Source of the DNA: an uncultured bacterium
GTDB taxonomy: Bacteria > Bacteroidota > Bacteroidia > Bacteroidales > Bacteroidaceae
Assembly: GCA_945829425.1 (NCBI GenBank)
Contig: CALZUQ010000006.1
Span: 1 to 64,000, forward strand
Length of the DNA stretch: 64,000 nt
Direction of reading: 5' to 3'
Below, one piece after another: positions 36,367-44,100 of the stretch (its first letter is position 1; every line of letters starts with the position of its first letter). The position numbers and the translations under genes were made by a program. The notes below the pieces were generated by a model. The model saw nothing but the letters and a program-made list of their open reading frames with translations. It ran no database searches and was not told where the DNA came from.

Positions 36367-36397
36367 ATTTTAATAGTATTTAGTTAGAAAAGATTTT

Positions 36398-38095
36398 TTA
36401 TCCCTCCATTAGTTTTCTGTATCTCGGACGTTTTATCTCGTCTGTTCCGAGTCGCATGGCTTTGTTTATCTCGTAGTCAGAATAGCTTCCTTCGAAGAAG
36501 AACACCTCTCCGTTTCCCTCGAACGCGAGGATATGTGTGCATATACGGTCGAGGAACCAACGGTCGTGTGAAATGACCACGGCACATCCCGCGAACGACT
36601 CCAGACCTTCCTCAAGTGCGCGCAAGGTGTTTACGTCAATATCGTTTGTCGGCTCGTCGAGCAGCAGAACGTTACCCTCCTGCTTCAGTGCGAGAGCGAG
36701 CTGCAAGCGGTTTCGCTCACCTCCTGACAGTACTCCACATAGCTTTCCCTGGTCGTTGCCTGAGAAGTTGAAACGGCTGAGGTACGCACGTGCGTTGACA
36801 TCGCGTCCCCCCATTCGGAAGGTCTCTGTCCCTTGTGATACCACGTCGTACACGGTTTTCTTCGGGTCGATGTCCTTATGCTGCTGGTCAACGTACGCCA
36901 GTTTCACCGTTTCGCCCACCTCAAATGTTCCGTTGTCTGGTGTCTCCATTCCCATAATCAGTCGGAAGAGCGTTGTCTTTCCGGCACCGTTAGGCCCTAT
37001 CACTCCTACTATGCCGTTCGGTGGCAGCATGAAGTTAAGGTCTTTGAACAGCACCTTCTCTCCGAACGCCTTTGCCACATGCTCTGCGTTGAGCACCTTG
37101 TTGCCCAGTCGTGGACCGTTAGGAATGAATATCTCCAGTTTCTCCTCCCTCTCTTTCTGTTCCTGGTTGAGCATGGCGTCATAGGAGTTCAGACGCGCCT
37201 TTCCCTTTGCCTGTCGTGCCTTTGGTGCCATACGTATCCATTCCAGCTCTCTCTCCAGTGCTTTGCGTCGTTTTGATGCCGTCTTCTCCTCCTGTGCCAT
37301 GCGTGAAGTCTTCTGGTCAAGCCATGAAGAGTAGTTACCCTTCCATGGTATTCCCTCTCCGCGGTCGAGTTCCAGGATCCATTCGCTTACGTCGTCGAGG
37401 AAGTATCTGTCGTGTGTCACTGCAATCACCGTGCCCTCATACTGCTGCAAGTGCTGTTCCAACCAGTCTATCGACTCAGCATCGAGGTGGTTGGTAGGCT
37501 CGTCGAGCAGCAGTACGTCCGGTTTCTGCAACAGCAGTCGGCATAGCGCCACACGTCTGCGTTCGCCTCCTGACAGTTTCTCTACGCTCCATTCTCCCGG
37601 CGGGCATCTCAGTGCGTCCATGGCTCTCTCAATCTTTGAGTCCATGTTCCATGCGTCGGTAGAGTCAATAATGTCCTGCACCTCCGCCTGTCTTGCCATC
37701 AGTTTGTCCATTTTGTCCGGGTCAGAGTAGTATTCCTCCATTCCGAACTTCACGTTTATCTCGTCATATTCCTTCAGTGCGTCGTAGACATACTGCACTC
37801 CCTCCTGCACGTTTTCCTTTACCGTTTTCGTCTCGTCGAGCGGTGGGTCCTGCGGCAGGTATCCTACGCTATATCCCGGGCTCCATACCACTTCTCCCTG
37901 TGTCGGTTGCTCTATGCCGGCGATAATTTTCATAAGCGTAGACTTTCCTGCTCCGTTAAGTCCTACGATACCTATTTTTGCCCCATAGAAGAAAGAGAGG
38001 TAGATGTTCTTAAGTATCTGCTTCTGGTTCTGTGGGATAATCTTGCTTACTCCCACCATAGAGAAGATAATCTTCTTGTCGTCGACTGTTGCCAT
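36398..38095 (-). CDS. ettA: ABC-F translation factor EttA
   Basis: A 565-residue soluble tandem ABC ATPase. Both nucleotide-binding domains are complete: Walker A GLNGAGKST and GPNGAGKTT, signatures LSGGERRRVALCRLL and LSGGERNRLQLALAL, Walker B LLLDEPTNHLD and LLLDEPTNDID. The arm and P-site linker regions have the expected length. EttA binds the ribosomal E site and gates early elongation according to ATP/ADP. Length and arm mark it as EttA and not an antibiotic-resistance ABC-F. pgi follows directly. Confidence 0.93.
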   Translation of the reverse strand: MATVDDKKIIFSMVGVSKIIPQNQKQILKNIYLSFFYGAKIGIVGLNGAGKSTLMKIIAGIEQPTQGEVVWSPGYSVGYLPQDPPLDETKTVKENVQEGVQYVYDALKEYDEINVKFGMEEYYSDPDKMDKLMARQAEVQDIIDSTDAWNMDSKIERAMDALRCPPGEWSVEKLSGGERRRVALCRLLLQKPDVLLLDEPTNHLDAESIDWLEQHLQQYEGTVIAVTHDRYFLDDVSEWILELDRGEGIPWKGNYSSWLDQKTSRMAQEEKTASKRRKALERELEWIRMAPKARQAKGKARLNSYDAMLNQEQKEREEKLEIFIPNGPRLGNKVLNAEHVAKAFGEKVLFKDLNFMLPPNGIVGVIGPNGAGKTTLFRLIMGMETPDNGTFEVGETVKLAYVDQQHKDIDPKKTVYDVVSQGTETFRMGGRDVNARAYLSRFNFSGNDQGKLCGVLSGGERNRLQLALALKQEGNVLLLDEPTNDIDVNTLRALEEGLESFAGCAVVISHDRWFLDRICTHILAFEGNGEVFFFEGSYSDYEINKAMRLGTDEIKRPRYRKLMEG

Positions 38096-38199
38096 GTGTT
38101 TCTGATTAGTATATATAAATATGTGTAATTTTATTCTCGTTCAGCATGATTTCCGGGTGTCCTCTTTCCCTGTCATTGTTCCTTTTCTTCCTCCCCGCC

Positions 38200-39147
38200 T
38201 TATTTCCATTCCGTCACGTCGATATATGTCTGTACCGACTGTTCTATCTTGTCTGGAAGGTTACAGAAGAAGTCATATCCTGTTCGGCTTTCCAGTTCGT
38301 TTATTGTTATCATATATGGCGTGAGGTCCTTGCTTGCGTCCGCCTTATGCTCCGCCCAGAATGCCATTCCGGAGTACATTCCGGCAGCAGACTTTTTCAG
38401 CACCGCCATAAAGAAATATTTCGGCACGGGCATGCGCAGCGTAGCGTTTGTAGCTCCTGTCTTTGGGTTTTTCTCCAGTGTCCCCGCCTGTTTCTTGCCG
38501 TTTATTGTCACGTCGTACAATGTTCCGCCCTTGCATATGTACATCACTCCTCCGTTTCCTACCACCACGTCACGCCACGTGCGTACCTTGCTCTCCATTG
38601 TGGCCCATACACCCCCGTTGAACTCGTATATCTGCGGGTGCATATTGCTAAGGAAGAACGTCTGTCCATTGACGTTTTGCGAGCATATACGGTCTTCCGA
38701 AGCGCAGATGTGTCCCCGATTATATCCCGATCCGCTATAGTCGGAGAGTTCCGTCCGGTATGCCTCGTCAATCTCCATGTCGGGTTGGAAGGGGTCTCCC
38801 GTCCATTGCCTTCCTTGCCATACCGCTCCGCTCCAGCTTTTTCTTTCCCAACCTTTTGTGGTGTTCGTAGCGTTCCATTCCCAGCATGTCCAGCGTTGCG
38901 CCCTTGTTATGCAGTCCCATTCTACGCTGTAGTTTACCCCTATGCCGTCGTCGTATTTTGTCAGCAGCATATAGTTTGTGCCGTTTTTCACTCTCGGCAT
39001 CTCTATCCTTGTGGCATATATGCTTTTCTCTGTTGTGTTTGCATTGACGTTTACGTCTTCCGTCAGTAGAGGATCGTCGTCGCTGTTACATGCCGTAAAC
39101 GCCAGCGTGACGAGCATGACGGCGTGGTAGAAATAGTATTTTTTCAT
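38200..39147 (-). CDS. secreted DNA/RNA non-specific endonuclease lipoprotein
   Basis: A 315-residue lipoprotein nuclease of the NUC1/EndoG beta-beta-alpha-metal superfamily. The lipobox is LAFTAC (Cys20). The active-site block is YNRGHICASEDR, where His is the general base and the metal Asn follows in FFLSNMHPQ. The first residue of the usual DRGH signature is Asn instead of Asp. The rest of the fold (WRDVVVGNGGVMYICKG, VPKYFFMAVL) matches. It should degrade extracellular or periplasmic nucleic acid. A strong promoter and a structured leader precede it, and it lies upstream of ettA with a 104-bp gap. Confidence 0.88.
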   Translation of the reverse strand: MKKYYFYHAVMLVTLAFTACNSDDDPLLTEDVNVNANTTEKSIYATRIEMPRVKNGTNYMLLTKYDDGIGVNYSVEWDCITRAQRWTCWEWNATNTTKGWERKSWSGAVWQGRQWTGDPFQPDMEIDEAYRTELSDYSGSGYNRGHICASEDRICSQNVNGQTFFLSNMHPQIYEFNGGVWATMESKVRTWRDVVVGNGGVMYICKGGTLYDVTINGKKQAGTLEKNPKTGATNATLRMPVPKYFFMAVLKKSAAGMYSGMAFWAEHKADASKDLTPYMITINELESRTGYDFFCNLPDKIEQSVQTYIDVTEWK

Positions 39148-39163
39148 TTATTAGAGTTTTTTC

Positions 39164-39238
39164 TATATGGAAGAATGCCGTCACGGCTTCCGAATGGCAA
39201 GAGCCGTTGCGCTGTTATCCGGTATTCTTCACCATATA
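39164..39238 (-). promoter_or_regulatory. 75-nt structured leader of the nuclease gene
   Basis: TATATGG plus AAGAATGCCG (39164-39180) pairs with CGGTATTCTT plus CCATATA (39220-39238) with a 2-nt bulge, and an inner ACGGCT/AGCCGT helix (39183-39188/39202-39207) forms the tip. It lies entirely between promoter and start codon, without a U tract, so it is a leader structure and not an obvious terminator. Confidence 0.65.
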
Positions 39239-39285
39239 AGAGTGTCGTTTCCACTCTTTGTAAATATACGTTTTTTTTGTCTTTG

Positions 39286-39317
39286 CAAAAGTACGAAATA
39301 AATTTTTAACTACCAAA
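39286..39317 (-). promoter_or_regulatory. promoter of the secreted nuclease gene
   Basis: On the minus strand TTTG (39314-39317), 20 bp, then TACTTTTG (39286-39293), giving a ~130-nt leader. Confidence 0.7.
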
Positions 39318-39799
39318 GATAATCGTACAAAAAAATCCCATGAAGCGAGAAAAGAGGCTTTGTGAGGGTAAAAAACAGCTGTTTTTCTTGTTCTCTCCCG
39401 TCCTCTTGCTGTTCAAATGCGTTTACTTTACTTTCCATATCGTGGTTGAATGTCAGTCAAGAAACAGCGTCGCCACAAGTTTCCGTACTAACGGCATTCA
39501 TAAAGTTGCCATAAAACCTTTTTGTAATGGAAAGAGCGCATTTATTGTCGTAAAATGCCACATGTGGCAATATTTTATGTTAAGAAAACCTTTTTTTCTT
39601 GCCTCTATACCTTATTAGAATGAAAAAATAAATAACTTTGCATAGCCATGAGGTTTTGTTGTGCATCAAATGACAAACAACATGTAATTATCTTCAGTGG
39701 GAATTACCAGTCCCCACCTAATATCTTTTATGCGGACCAAGAAGAGCCGCCTGAAAAGGTGTCTCCTCTCACCACCTTACCTAAAACAGTAATAGTAAT
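39318..39799. other. intergenic region upstream of the alkaline phosphatase gene
   Basis: No credible gene. A TAACTTTG element at 39633-39640 may serve the phosphatase gene (160-nt leader), without a visible -33. A GTGGG...CCCAC palindrome lies at 39697-39718. Confidence 0.5.
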
Positions 39800-41242
39800 A
39801 TGACAAGAAGAAGCATTTCCTTTCTGTTCGCTCTCTTCCTCCTTCTCTCCACGGCATCAGCAGAGAAGAAGGCGAAATATGTTTTTTATTTCATCACCGA
39901 CGGAACCGGCGTGAACACTATCCTTGGTGCGGAGATGTATAATGCGGCAAAGAAAGGTGTCATAGGCCGTGAGCCGTTCTTCATGACACAGTTCCCCGTG
40001 GTCAGCATGGCGTCGACCTATTCCTTCGACAGCGGAGTGACCGACTCCGCCGCGTCGGGTACGGCACTCGCCACAGGAGTGAAGACCAAGAACGGTGCTG
40101 TAGGCGTCAAGGACGACCTCACTACTCCCGTAACGTCGGTAGCAGCATGGGCGAAGGAAGCCGGCATGAGGGTCGGTGTAGCCACCAGCGTGCCAGTCAA
40201 CCATGCCACTCCGGCAGCGTTTTTCGCACATAACGGCAAGCGCAGCGACTATTACGGCATAGGTGCTGACATGGTTTCCTCCGGCTTCGACTTCTATGGC
40301 GGGGCGGAGGTGAAGGACCATTACGACGCAAAGAAACACCCGGGACAGCCGGACATCTACGACGAACTGCGGAAGAATGGCTACACCCTCGCCTTCGGCG
40401 TTGAGGATTTTAAGGCGAAAGCCGGAAAGGCAGAGAAACTCGTGCTGCTGCAGGACACCCTGCGCCTCAACCCTGCCTCGGGTACGTTTAGCATACCTTA
40501 CGCCATTGAGGCGCGTGAGGGCGAGCTGAGGATTGAGGACATCCTGCTTTGCGAGATAGACTTCCTCATGAAGGACAACGATAACGGCTTCTTCCTCATG
40601 AACGAGATAGGCGGCAAGGTTGACTGGGCGTGCCACGCCCAGGATGCTGCTACGGCGTTTGCCGAGGTTGCGGCTGTCGACCGCTGTATAAAGATTGCCT
40701 ATGACTTCTACCTCCAGCATCCTGACGAGACGCTCATAGTGCTTACCGCCGACCATGAGACCGGCGGGCTTGTCCTGGCAGAAGACGACATCTACGCCCT
40801 GAACCTTAAAGTCCTGGAAAACCAGCGTGTCAGCATGGACGGCTTCTCGGCACGTCTGAGATCCATGAAGGAGAAGGCTGGCAAGAACGTGACATGGGAA
40901 ATGGCACAGCAGGCTCTGAAAGAGTGCTACGGCTTCTGGGACACCGTGGAGATCACGCCAGACGAAGAGAAGATGCTGAAGGAGACACATACCAGGTCCT
41001 TCGCCGACGGAGCACAGGAGGTGAAGAACGAATATTCAGCAAACCTCGCCCTCGCAGACCTCGCCAAGCGTATCATAAACAAGAAAGCACTCGTGTCGTG
41101 GCGCACGAAAGGCCATTCGGCAGGTTTGGTGCCGGTGTTCGCCATAGGCTGTGGCAGCGAGGCGTTCCAGGGCTTCAACGACAACGCATTGATACCAAAG
41201 AAAATAGCCAAGGCGGCAGGCTACACCATACCACGGCAATGA
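39800..41242 (+). CDS. secreted alkaline phosphatase
   Basis: A 480-residue periplasmic or surface phosphatase of the PhoA superfamily. The signal peptide is 1-21 (STASA-E). The active-site nucleophile is Ser83 in TDSAASGTA; metal ligands are visible in FITDGTG (Asp34), SVPVNHATPAAF, VDWACHAQDA and LTADHETGG. It hydrolyses phosphomonoesters, including nucleotides. Its position between a secreted nuclease and deoD suggests nucleotide dephosphorylation during nucleic-acid scavenging, although phosphate acquisition is the usual reading. A strong hairpin follows. Confidence 0.93.
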   Translation: MTRRSISFLFALFLLLSTASAEKKAKYVFYFITDGTGVNTILGAEMYNAAKKGVIGREPFFMTQFPVVSMASTYSFDSGVTDSAASGTALATGVKTKNGAVGVKDDLTTPVTSVAAWAKEAGMRVGVATSVPVNHATPAAFFAHNGKRSDYYGIGADMVSSGFDFYGGAEVKDHYDAKKHPGQPDIYDELRKNGYTLAFGVEDFKAKAGKAEKLVLLQDTLRLNPASGTFSIPYAIEAREGELRIEDILLCEIDFLMKDNDNGFFLMNEIGGKVDWACHAQDAATAFAEVAAVDRCIKIAYDFYLQHPDETLIVLTADHETGGLVLAEDDIYALNLKVLENQRVSMDGFSARLRSMKEKAGKNVTWEMAQQALKECYGFWDTVEITPDEEKMLKETHTRSFADGAQEVKNEYSANLALADLAKRIINKKALVSWRTKGHSAGLVPVFAIGCGSEAFQGFNDNALIPKKIAKAAGYTIPRQ

Positions 41243-41271
41243 CGTGGCTTCTGGAAGACGGAACTTTCATA

Positions 41272-41312
41272 TCGGACGGCAGGAGCCGGACATTCAGGCT
41301 CCTGCCGTCCGA
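41272..41312 (+). terminator. perfect 16-bp hairpin after the alkaline phosphatase gene
   Basis: TCGGACGGCAGGAGCC (41272-41287) and GGCTCCTGCCGTCCGA (41297-41312) with a 9-nt loop. There is no T run after it, so it may be a 3'-end stabiliser or factor-dependent terminator. Confidence 0.7.
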
Positions 41313-41368
41313 AAAGAGTGATATATTTTACTACCCAAAAAAACAAAGATTAGTTTTCGAGAAAACAC

Positions 41369-42097
41369 ATGAGAAACATTATCGAGACCTACATGATGAA
41401 AAACGGCTTCTCCATCTGGCAGCCGAAAGTGGCACTCTTCGACATGGACGGAGTGCTGTATGATTCTATGCCAAACCATTCACGCTCATGGGAGGCAGCC
41501 ATGAAGTTATACCATATCAACATCTCCAAGCAGGACGCATACCTCTATGAGGGCATGAGAGGCGTGGAGGTTATCAAGAAACTCTTCCGCGACCAGAGGG
41601 GCGAGATTATTGACGACGAGAGGGCTGAGGAGATGTACCGCACAAAGTCGCAGTACTACGCCGGATGTGACATCGCGCCTGTCATACCTCATGTCAAGGA
41701 CGTCCAGCAGACGATGAAGAACTTCGGCATGAAGATTGGCGTGGTGACAGGAAGCGGACAGGCTACGTTGCTTGACAGAATACTCCAGGACTTCCAAGGA
41801 CTGGTTGACGAGGACGTTATAGTTACGGCGAACAACGTTACGAGAGGCAAGCCACACCCCGAGCCGTATATCGTAGGCATGGACATGGCGGGATGCCGTC
41901 CGTGGGAGACTATAGTCGTGGAGAACGCTCCCCTCGGAGTGCGTGCCTCCAATGCCGCACGCTGCTTCACGATAGCCGTAAATACCGGTCCGCTCCACGA
42001 CCGCACATTGAAGAGGGAAGGGGCAGACCTCATCGTACACTCCATGCGCGACCTTAACCTTCTCCTGCCGCTCCTCCTTACTCCTACAGAAGGATAA
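41369..42097 (+). CDS. HAD-superfamily hydrolase (beta-phosphoglucomutase-like)
   Basis: A 242-residue HAD phosphatase. The catalytic motif is FDMDGVLYDS (Asp25, Asp27) with a C1 cap domain, motif II in VVTGSGQATLL, motif III Lys in TRGKPHPEPY and motif IV in VVENAPLGVRAS. Substrates in this branch are sugar phosphates or nucleotides; it cannot be named more closely. Met1 or Met10 (41396) may be the start. It lies between the alkaline phosphatase and deoD genes, all on the plus strand. Confidence 0.87.
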   Translation: MRNIIETYMMKNGFSIWQPKVALFDMDGVLYDSMPNHSRSWEAAMKLYHINISKQDAYLYEGMRGVEVIKKLFRDQRGEIIDDERAEEMYRTKSQYYAGCDIAPVIPHVKDVQQTMKNFGMKIGVVTGSGQATLLDRILQDFQGLVDEDVIVTANNVTRGKPHPEPYIVGMDMAGCRPWETIVVENAPLGVRASNAARCFTIAVNTGPLHDRTLKREGADLIVHSMRDLNLLLPLLLTPTEG

Positions 42098-42167
42098 GTT
42101 CCATGCTCCACATGGCGGCATGTGACACAACGAATAAATTACCTCACCCACGCAAACCTTAAACCTC

Positions 42168-42208
42168 CCGTCGCATAAGTCCTTCTGCGACAAGTTCTTC
42201 TGCGACGG
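42168..42208 (+). promoter_or_regulatory. hairpin with alternative partners upstream of deoD
   Basis: CCGTCGCA (42168-42175) can pair with TGCGACGG (42201-42208), and its core GTCGCA can instead pair with TGCGAC at 42186-42191. TTCTGCGAC is directly repeated. Either the HAD gene's 3' end or a deoD leader structure. Confidence 0.4.
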
Positions 42209-42231
42209 CATAATATCCACATAATACAAAT

Positions 42232-42948
42232 ATGATTACACCTCACAACAACGCTAAAGAACACGATTTCGCCAAGACGGTACTCATGCCCGGCGATCCA
42301 TTACGTGCAAAATACATCGCCGAGACATTTCTTGAGAGTCCTCGGTTAGTCAACGAAGTGCGCAATATGCTGGCATATACCGGAACATATAAGGGAGAGC
42401 CCATCTCCGTCATGGCGTCAGGAATGGGAATACCGTCTATAGGCATATACTCCTATGAACTGTTTAAGTTCTTCGGCGTAGAGAATATCGTCCGCATAGG
42501 TTCGGCAGGTTCTTACTCGGAACGTCTGCAGGTCCGCGACGTCGTTCTGGCGGAGTATGCTTTCAGTGCTTCCACCTTCGCCCTCCGCTCCAGCGGCTCT
42601 CAGGAGCATATCTTCTATCCTGACGCCCAGCTCAACGATATAATATCGACAAAAGCCGAAGAGCTCGGCATAACGTGTAAGAAAGCCAAGGTACACTCCA
42701 GCGATGCCTTCTATACGGCACCAGAGTTAGGCGGCTGGGAGAACATACGCGACACGACGCAGACGGAGTGTGTGGAGATGGAAAGCTTCGGACTCTTCCA
42801 CAACGCCAAGGTCCTGGGCAAGCGGGCGGCATGCATCCTGACCATATCCGACGCCTTCTATAACGAGGTGGCGCTGTCGGCAGAAGAGCGTCAGAACTCT
42901 TTCACACAGATGATGACCCTTGCCCTCGAAAGCGCCATAACATTCTGA
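42232..42948 (+). CDS. deoD: purine nucleoside phosphorylase
   Basis: A 238-residue hexameric-type (DeoD) phosphorylase that splits purine (deoxy)nucleosides into base and (deoxy)ribose-1-phosphate. Visible motifs are MPGDPLRAKYIAE (phosphate Arg25), RIGSAGSYSERLQVRD, the ECVEMESFGLF substrate loop and TISDAFYNE near 205 with the catalytic Asp. It completes a local set of nucleases, phosphatase and phosphorylase. An intrinsic terminator follows immediately. Confidence 0.95.
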   Translation: MITPHNNAKEHDFAKTVLMPGDPLRAKYIAETFLESPRLVNEVRNMLAYTGTYKGEPISVMASGMGIPSIGIYSYELFKFFGVENIVRIGSAGSYSERLQVRDVVLAEYAFSASTFALRSSGSQEHIFYPDAQLNDIISTKAEELGITCKKAKVHSSDAFYTAPELGGWENIRDTTQTECVEMESFGLFHNAKVLGKRAACILTISDAFYNEVALSAEERQNSFTQMMTLALESAITF

Positions 42949-42957
42949 CCCTATACG

Positions 42958-42983
42958 AAAGCCCTCCTCGTGAGGGCTTTTTG
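42958..42983 (+). terminator. terminator after deoD
   Basis: AAAGCCCTC (42958-42966) and GAGGGCTTT (42972-42980) with a 5-nt loop and TTTTT. Confidence 0.95.
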
Positions 42984-42995
42984 CTTATGGGGAGG

Positions 42996-43117
42996 TTATG
43001 TCGTAAAAACGACATAAAACAAGGACGGGAAGACATGATGACAAGGTGAGGGCAGCAAGTCCGTAAAAAACGCATAATTTAGTTACTATATCTGTGACGT
43101 CTTTGACATTTGTCAAG
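42996..43117. promoter_or_regulatory. two palindromes upstream of the orphan promoter
   Basis: TTATGTCGT-AAAA-ACGACATAA is a perfect 9-bp hairpin at 42996-43017, and CTTTGACATTTGTCAAG at 43101-43117 is a short operator-like palindrome 36 bp before the -33 element of the candidate RNA gene. Confidence 0.45.
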
Positions 43118-43152
43118 AATATGGCAGAATTTGAAAAAAAACAGTCAGAAAG

Positions 43153-43184
43153 TTTGGCTGTGTACGTAAACAGTAGTAACTTTG
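43153..43184 (+). promoter_or_regulatory. strong promoter with no protein gene downstream
   Basis: TTTG (43153-43156), exactly 20 bp, then TAACTTTG (43177-43184) followed by CAC. This is one of the best Bacteroidetes promoter matches in the window. Confidence 0.8.
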
Positions 43185-43190
43185 CACTCG

Positions 43191-43551
43191 GAAATCAGAA
43201 ACAAGGGTTTCTAAAGAGATTAAAGTCATCGGAAAGGTGACATTCTGAAAGGGAGCCGAAAGGAAAACGGCAGAAGCCCATGAGGAAATCTCGAACAGCA
43301 ACCGGTCTTATCTTCAAATAGGACACACATAAAATAATAGAATTAGTTTTTCATAGATAGTATATAGTTAGGTTTTAGTTATTAGGTAAAAGTTAGTTAG
43401 TTTTTATTTGTATTAGATTTTTAGGTAAAAAGACGGTTATTATTCAGGTAACGCAGACCGACCGCGAGGTTAGTCCTCTTTTAAGAAAATATTTAAAAAT
43501 CAATACAAACCCACAGCAGACATTGTGACTATGTCTGCTGTTTTTCTTTTT
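43191..43551 (+). ncRNA. candidate ~350-nt non-coding RNA
   Basis: A consensus promoter (43153-43184) and an intrinsic terminator (43514-43551) bracket ~350 nt without a protein gene. The 5' 140 nt can form several local helices: AGAAAC/GGTTTCT, GTCA/TGAC, GGG-GCCG...CGGC-GCCC and a TCAGAA/TTCTGA closing pair. The middle (43325-43430) is AT-rich with repeated TTAG, and the 3' part is GC-richer. A 13-codon ORF (43280-43321, MRKSRTATGLIFK) might be translated. It does not show the conserved cores of tmRNA, RNase P RNA or SRP RNA. A 6S-like or lineage-specific RNA (for example the Bacteroidales-1 class) is possible; identity is unproven. Confidence 0.6.
43514..43551 (+). terminator. terminator of the candidate ncRNA
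   Basis: CAGCAGACAT (43514-43523) and ATGTCTGCTG (43531-43540), perfect 10 bp with a 7-nt loop, followed by TTTTTCTTTTT. Confidence 0.95.
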
Positions 43552-43582
43552 AAACTATCTGTCCTTTTCCTGTTGCGTCGTT

Positions 43583-43682
43583 CTATTTCTCCGGTTCCTT
43601 TTTTCTATTTCTCCGGTTTTGCCCTTCTCATTCTTAAGTCTTGTTTTTCTCTTTCTCCGGTTTTGCCCTTCTCATTCTTGAC
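43583..43682. repeat. CT-rich 44-bp direct repeat
   Basis: TTTCTCCGGTTTTGCCCTTC with following CTCATTCTT occurs twice (43605-43635 and 43649-43679), and a shorter CTATTTCTCCGGTT precedes at 43583. Open on the plus strand but low complexity; I do not call a gene. Confidence 0.8.
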
Positions 43683-43816
43683 TCTTGCCTTCACGTCCTT
43701 GAGTTTTGTTTTATGTCTTCTCGTTATTGTTTTTCTCCTCAAGAAAAATATATTATGCCCGTAGACATTTTCCATTGCTCCCCATAAAAAAATATTTTTA
43801 TAGGCATGTATTCTTC

Positions 43817-43919
43817 GTTCATAGGCTTAGAATGTATGTTCAAAGGCTTGGAATGTATGTTCAAAGGCTTGGAATGTGCGTTCAAAGGTTTTGAATGTAC
43901 GTTCAAAGGCTTTGAATGA
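43817..43919. repeat. 21-bp tandem repeat, five copies
   Basis: Unit GTTCAAAGGCTTGGAATGTA(T) repeated five times with a few substitutions, in the non-coding stretch before the terminator of the nuclease gene at 44101. Being 21 bp it keeps a frame (MYVQRLG-like), but no start or homology supports coding. Confidence 0.9.
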
Positions 43920-44004
43920 AGATTTTATAACGTAGAAAATGTTTTTTCCCTGCTTTACAGAAGAATGATTGTAGGCTAAGAATAATGATGTTGTGGAAGA
44001 AGAA

Positions 44005-44044
44005 AAAAAGTACGCCCAAGACTGAGGGTTGCAGTCTTGGGCGT
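44005..44044 (-). terminator. terminator of the secreted EEP nuclease gene
   Basis: ACGCCCAAGACTG (44012-44024) and CAGTCTTGGGCGT (44032-44044) form a perfect 13-bp stem with a 7-nt loop. On the minus strand it is followed by AC and a T run. Confidence 0.93.
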
Positions 44045-44100
44045 AGGCTTACTGTGTGTCTATGTATTTGGAATTACTTTTTTCCTTTGTTTTTTCTCTT

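Noticed and set aside
39340..39618. 92-codon ORF upstream of the alkaline phosphatase gene
   Set aside because: No homology or promoter support; aromatic-rich translation of AT-rich intergenic DNA.
43706..43894. Small ORF encoding MYVQRLG repeats
   Set aside because: The frame is kept only because the DNA repeat is 21 bp; there is no plausible N terminus or terminator.
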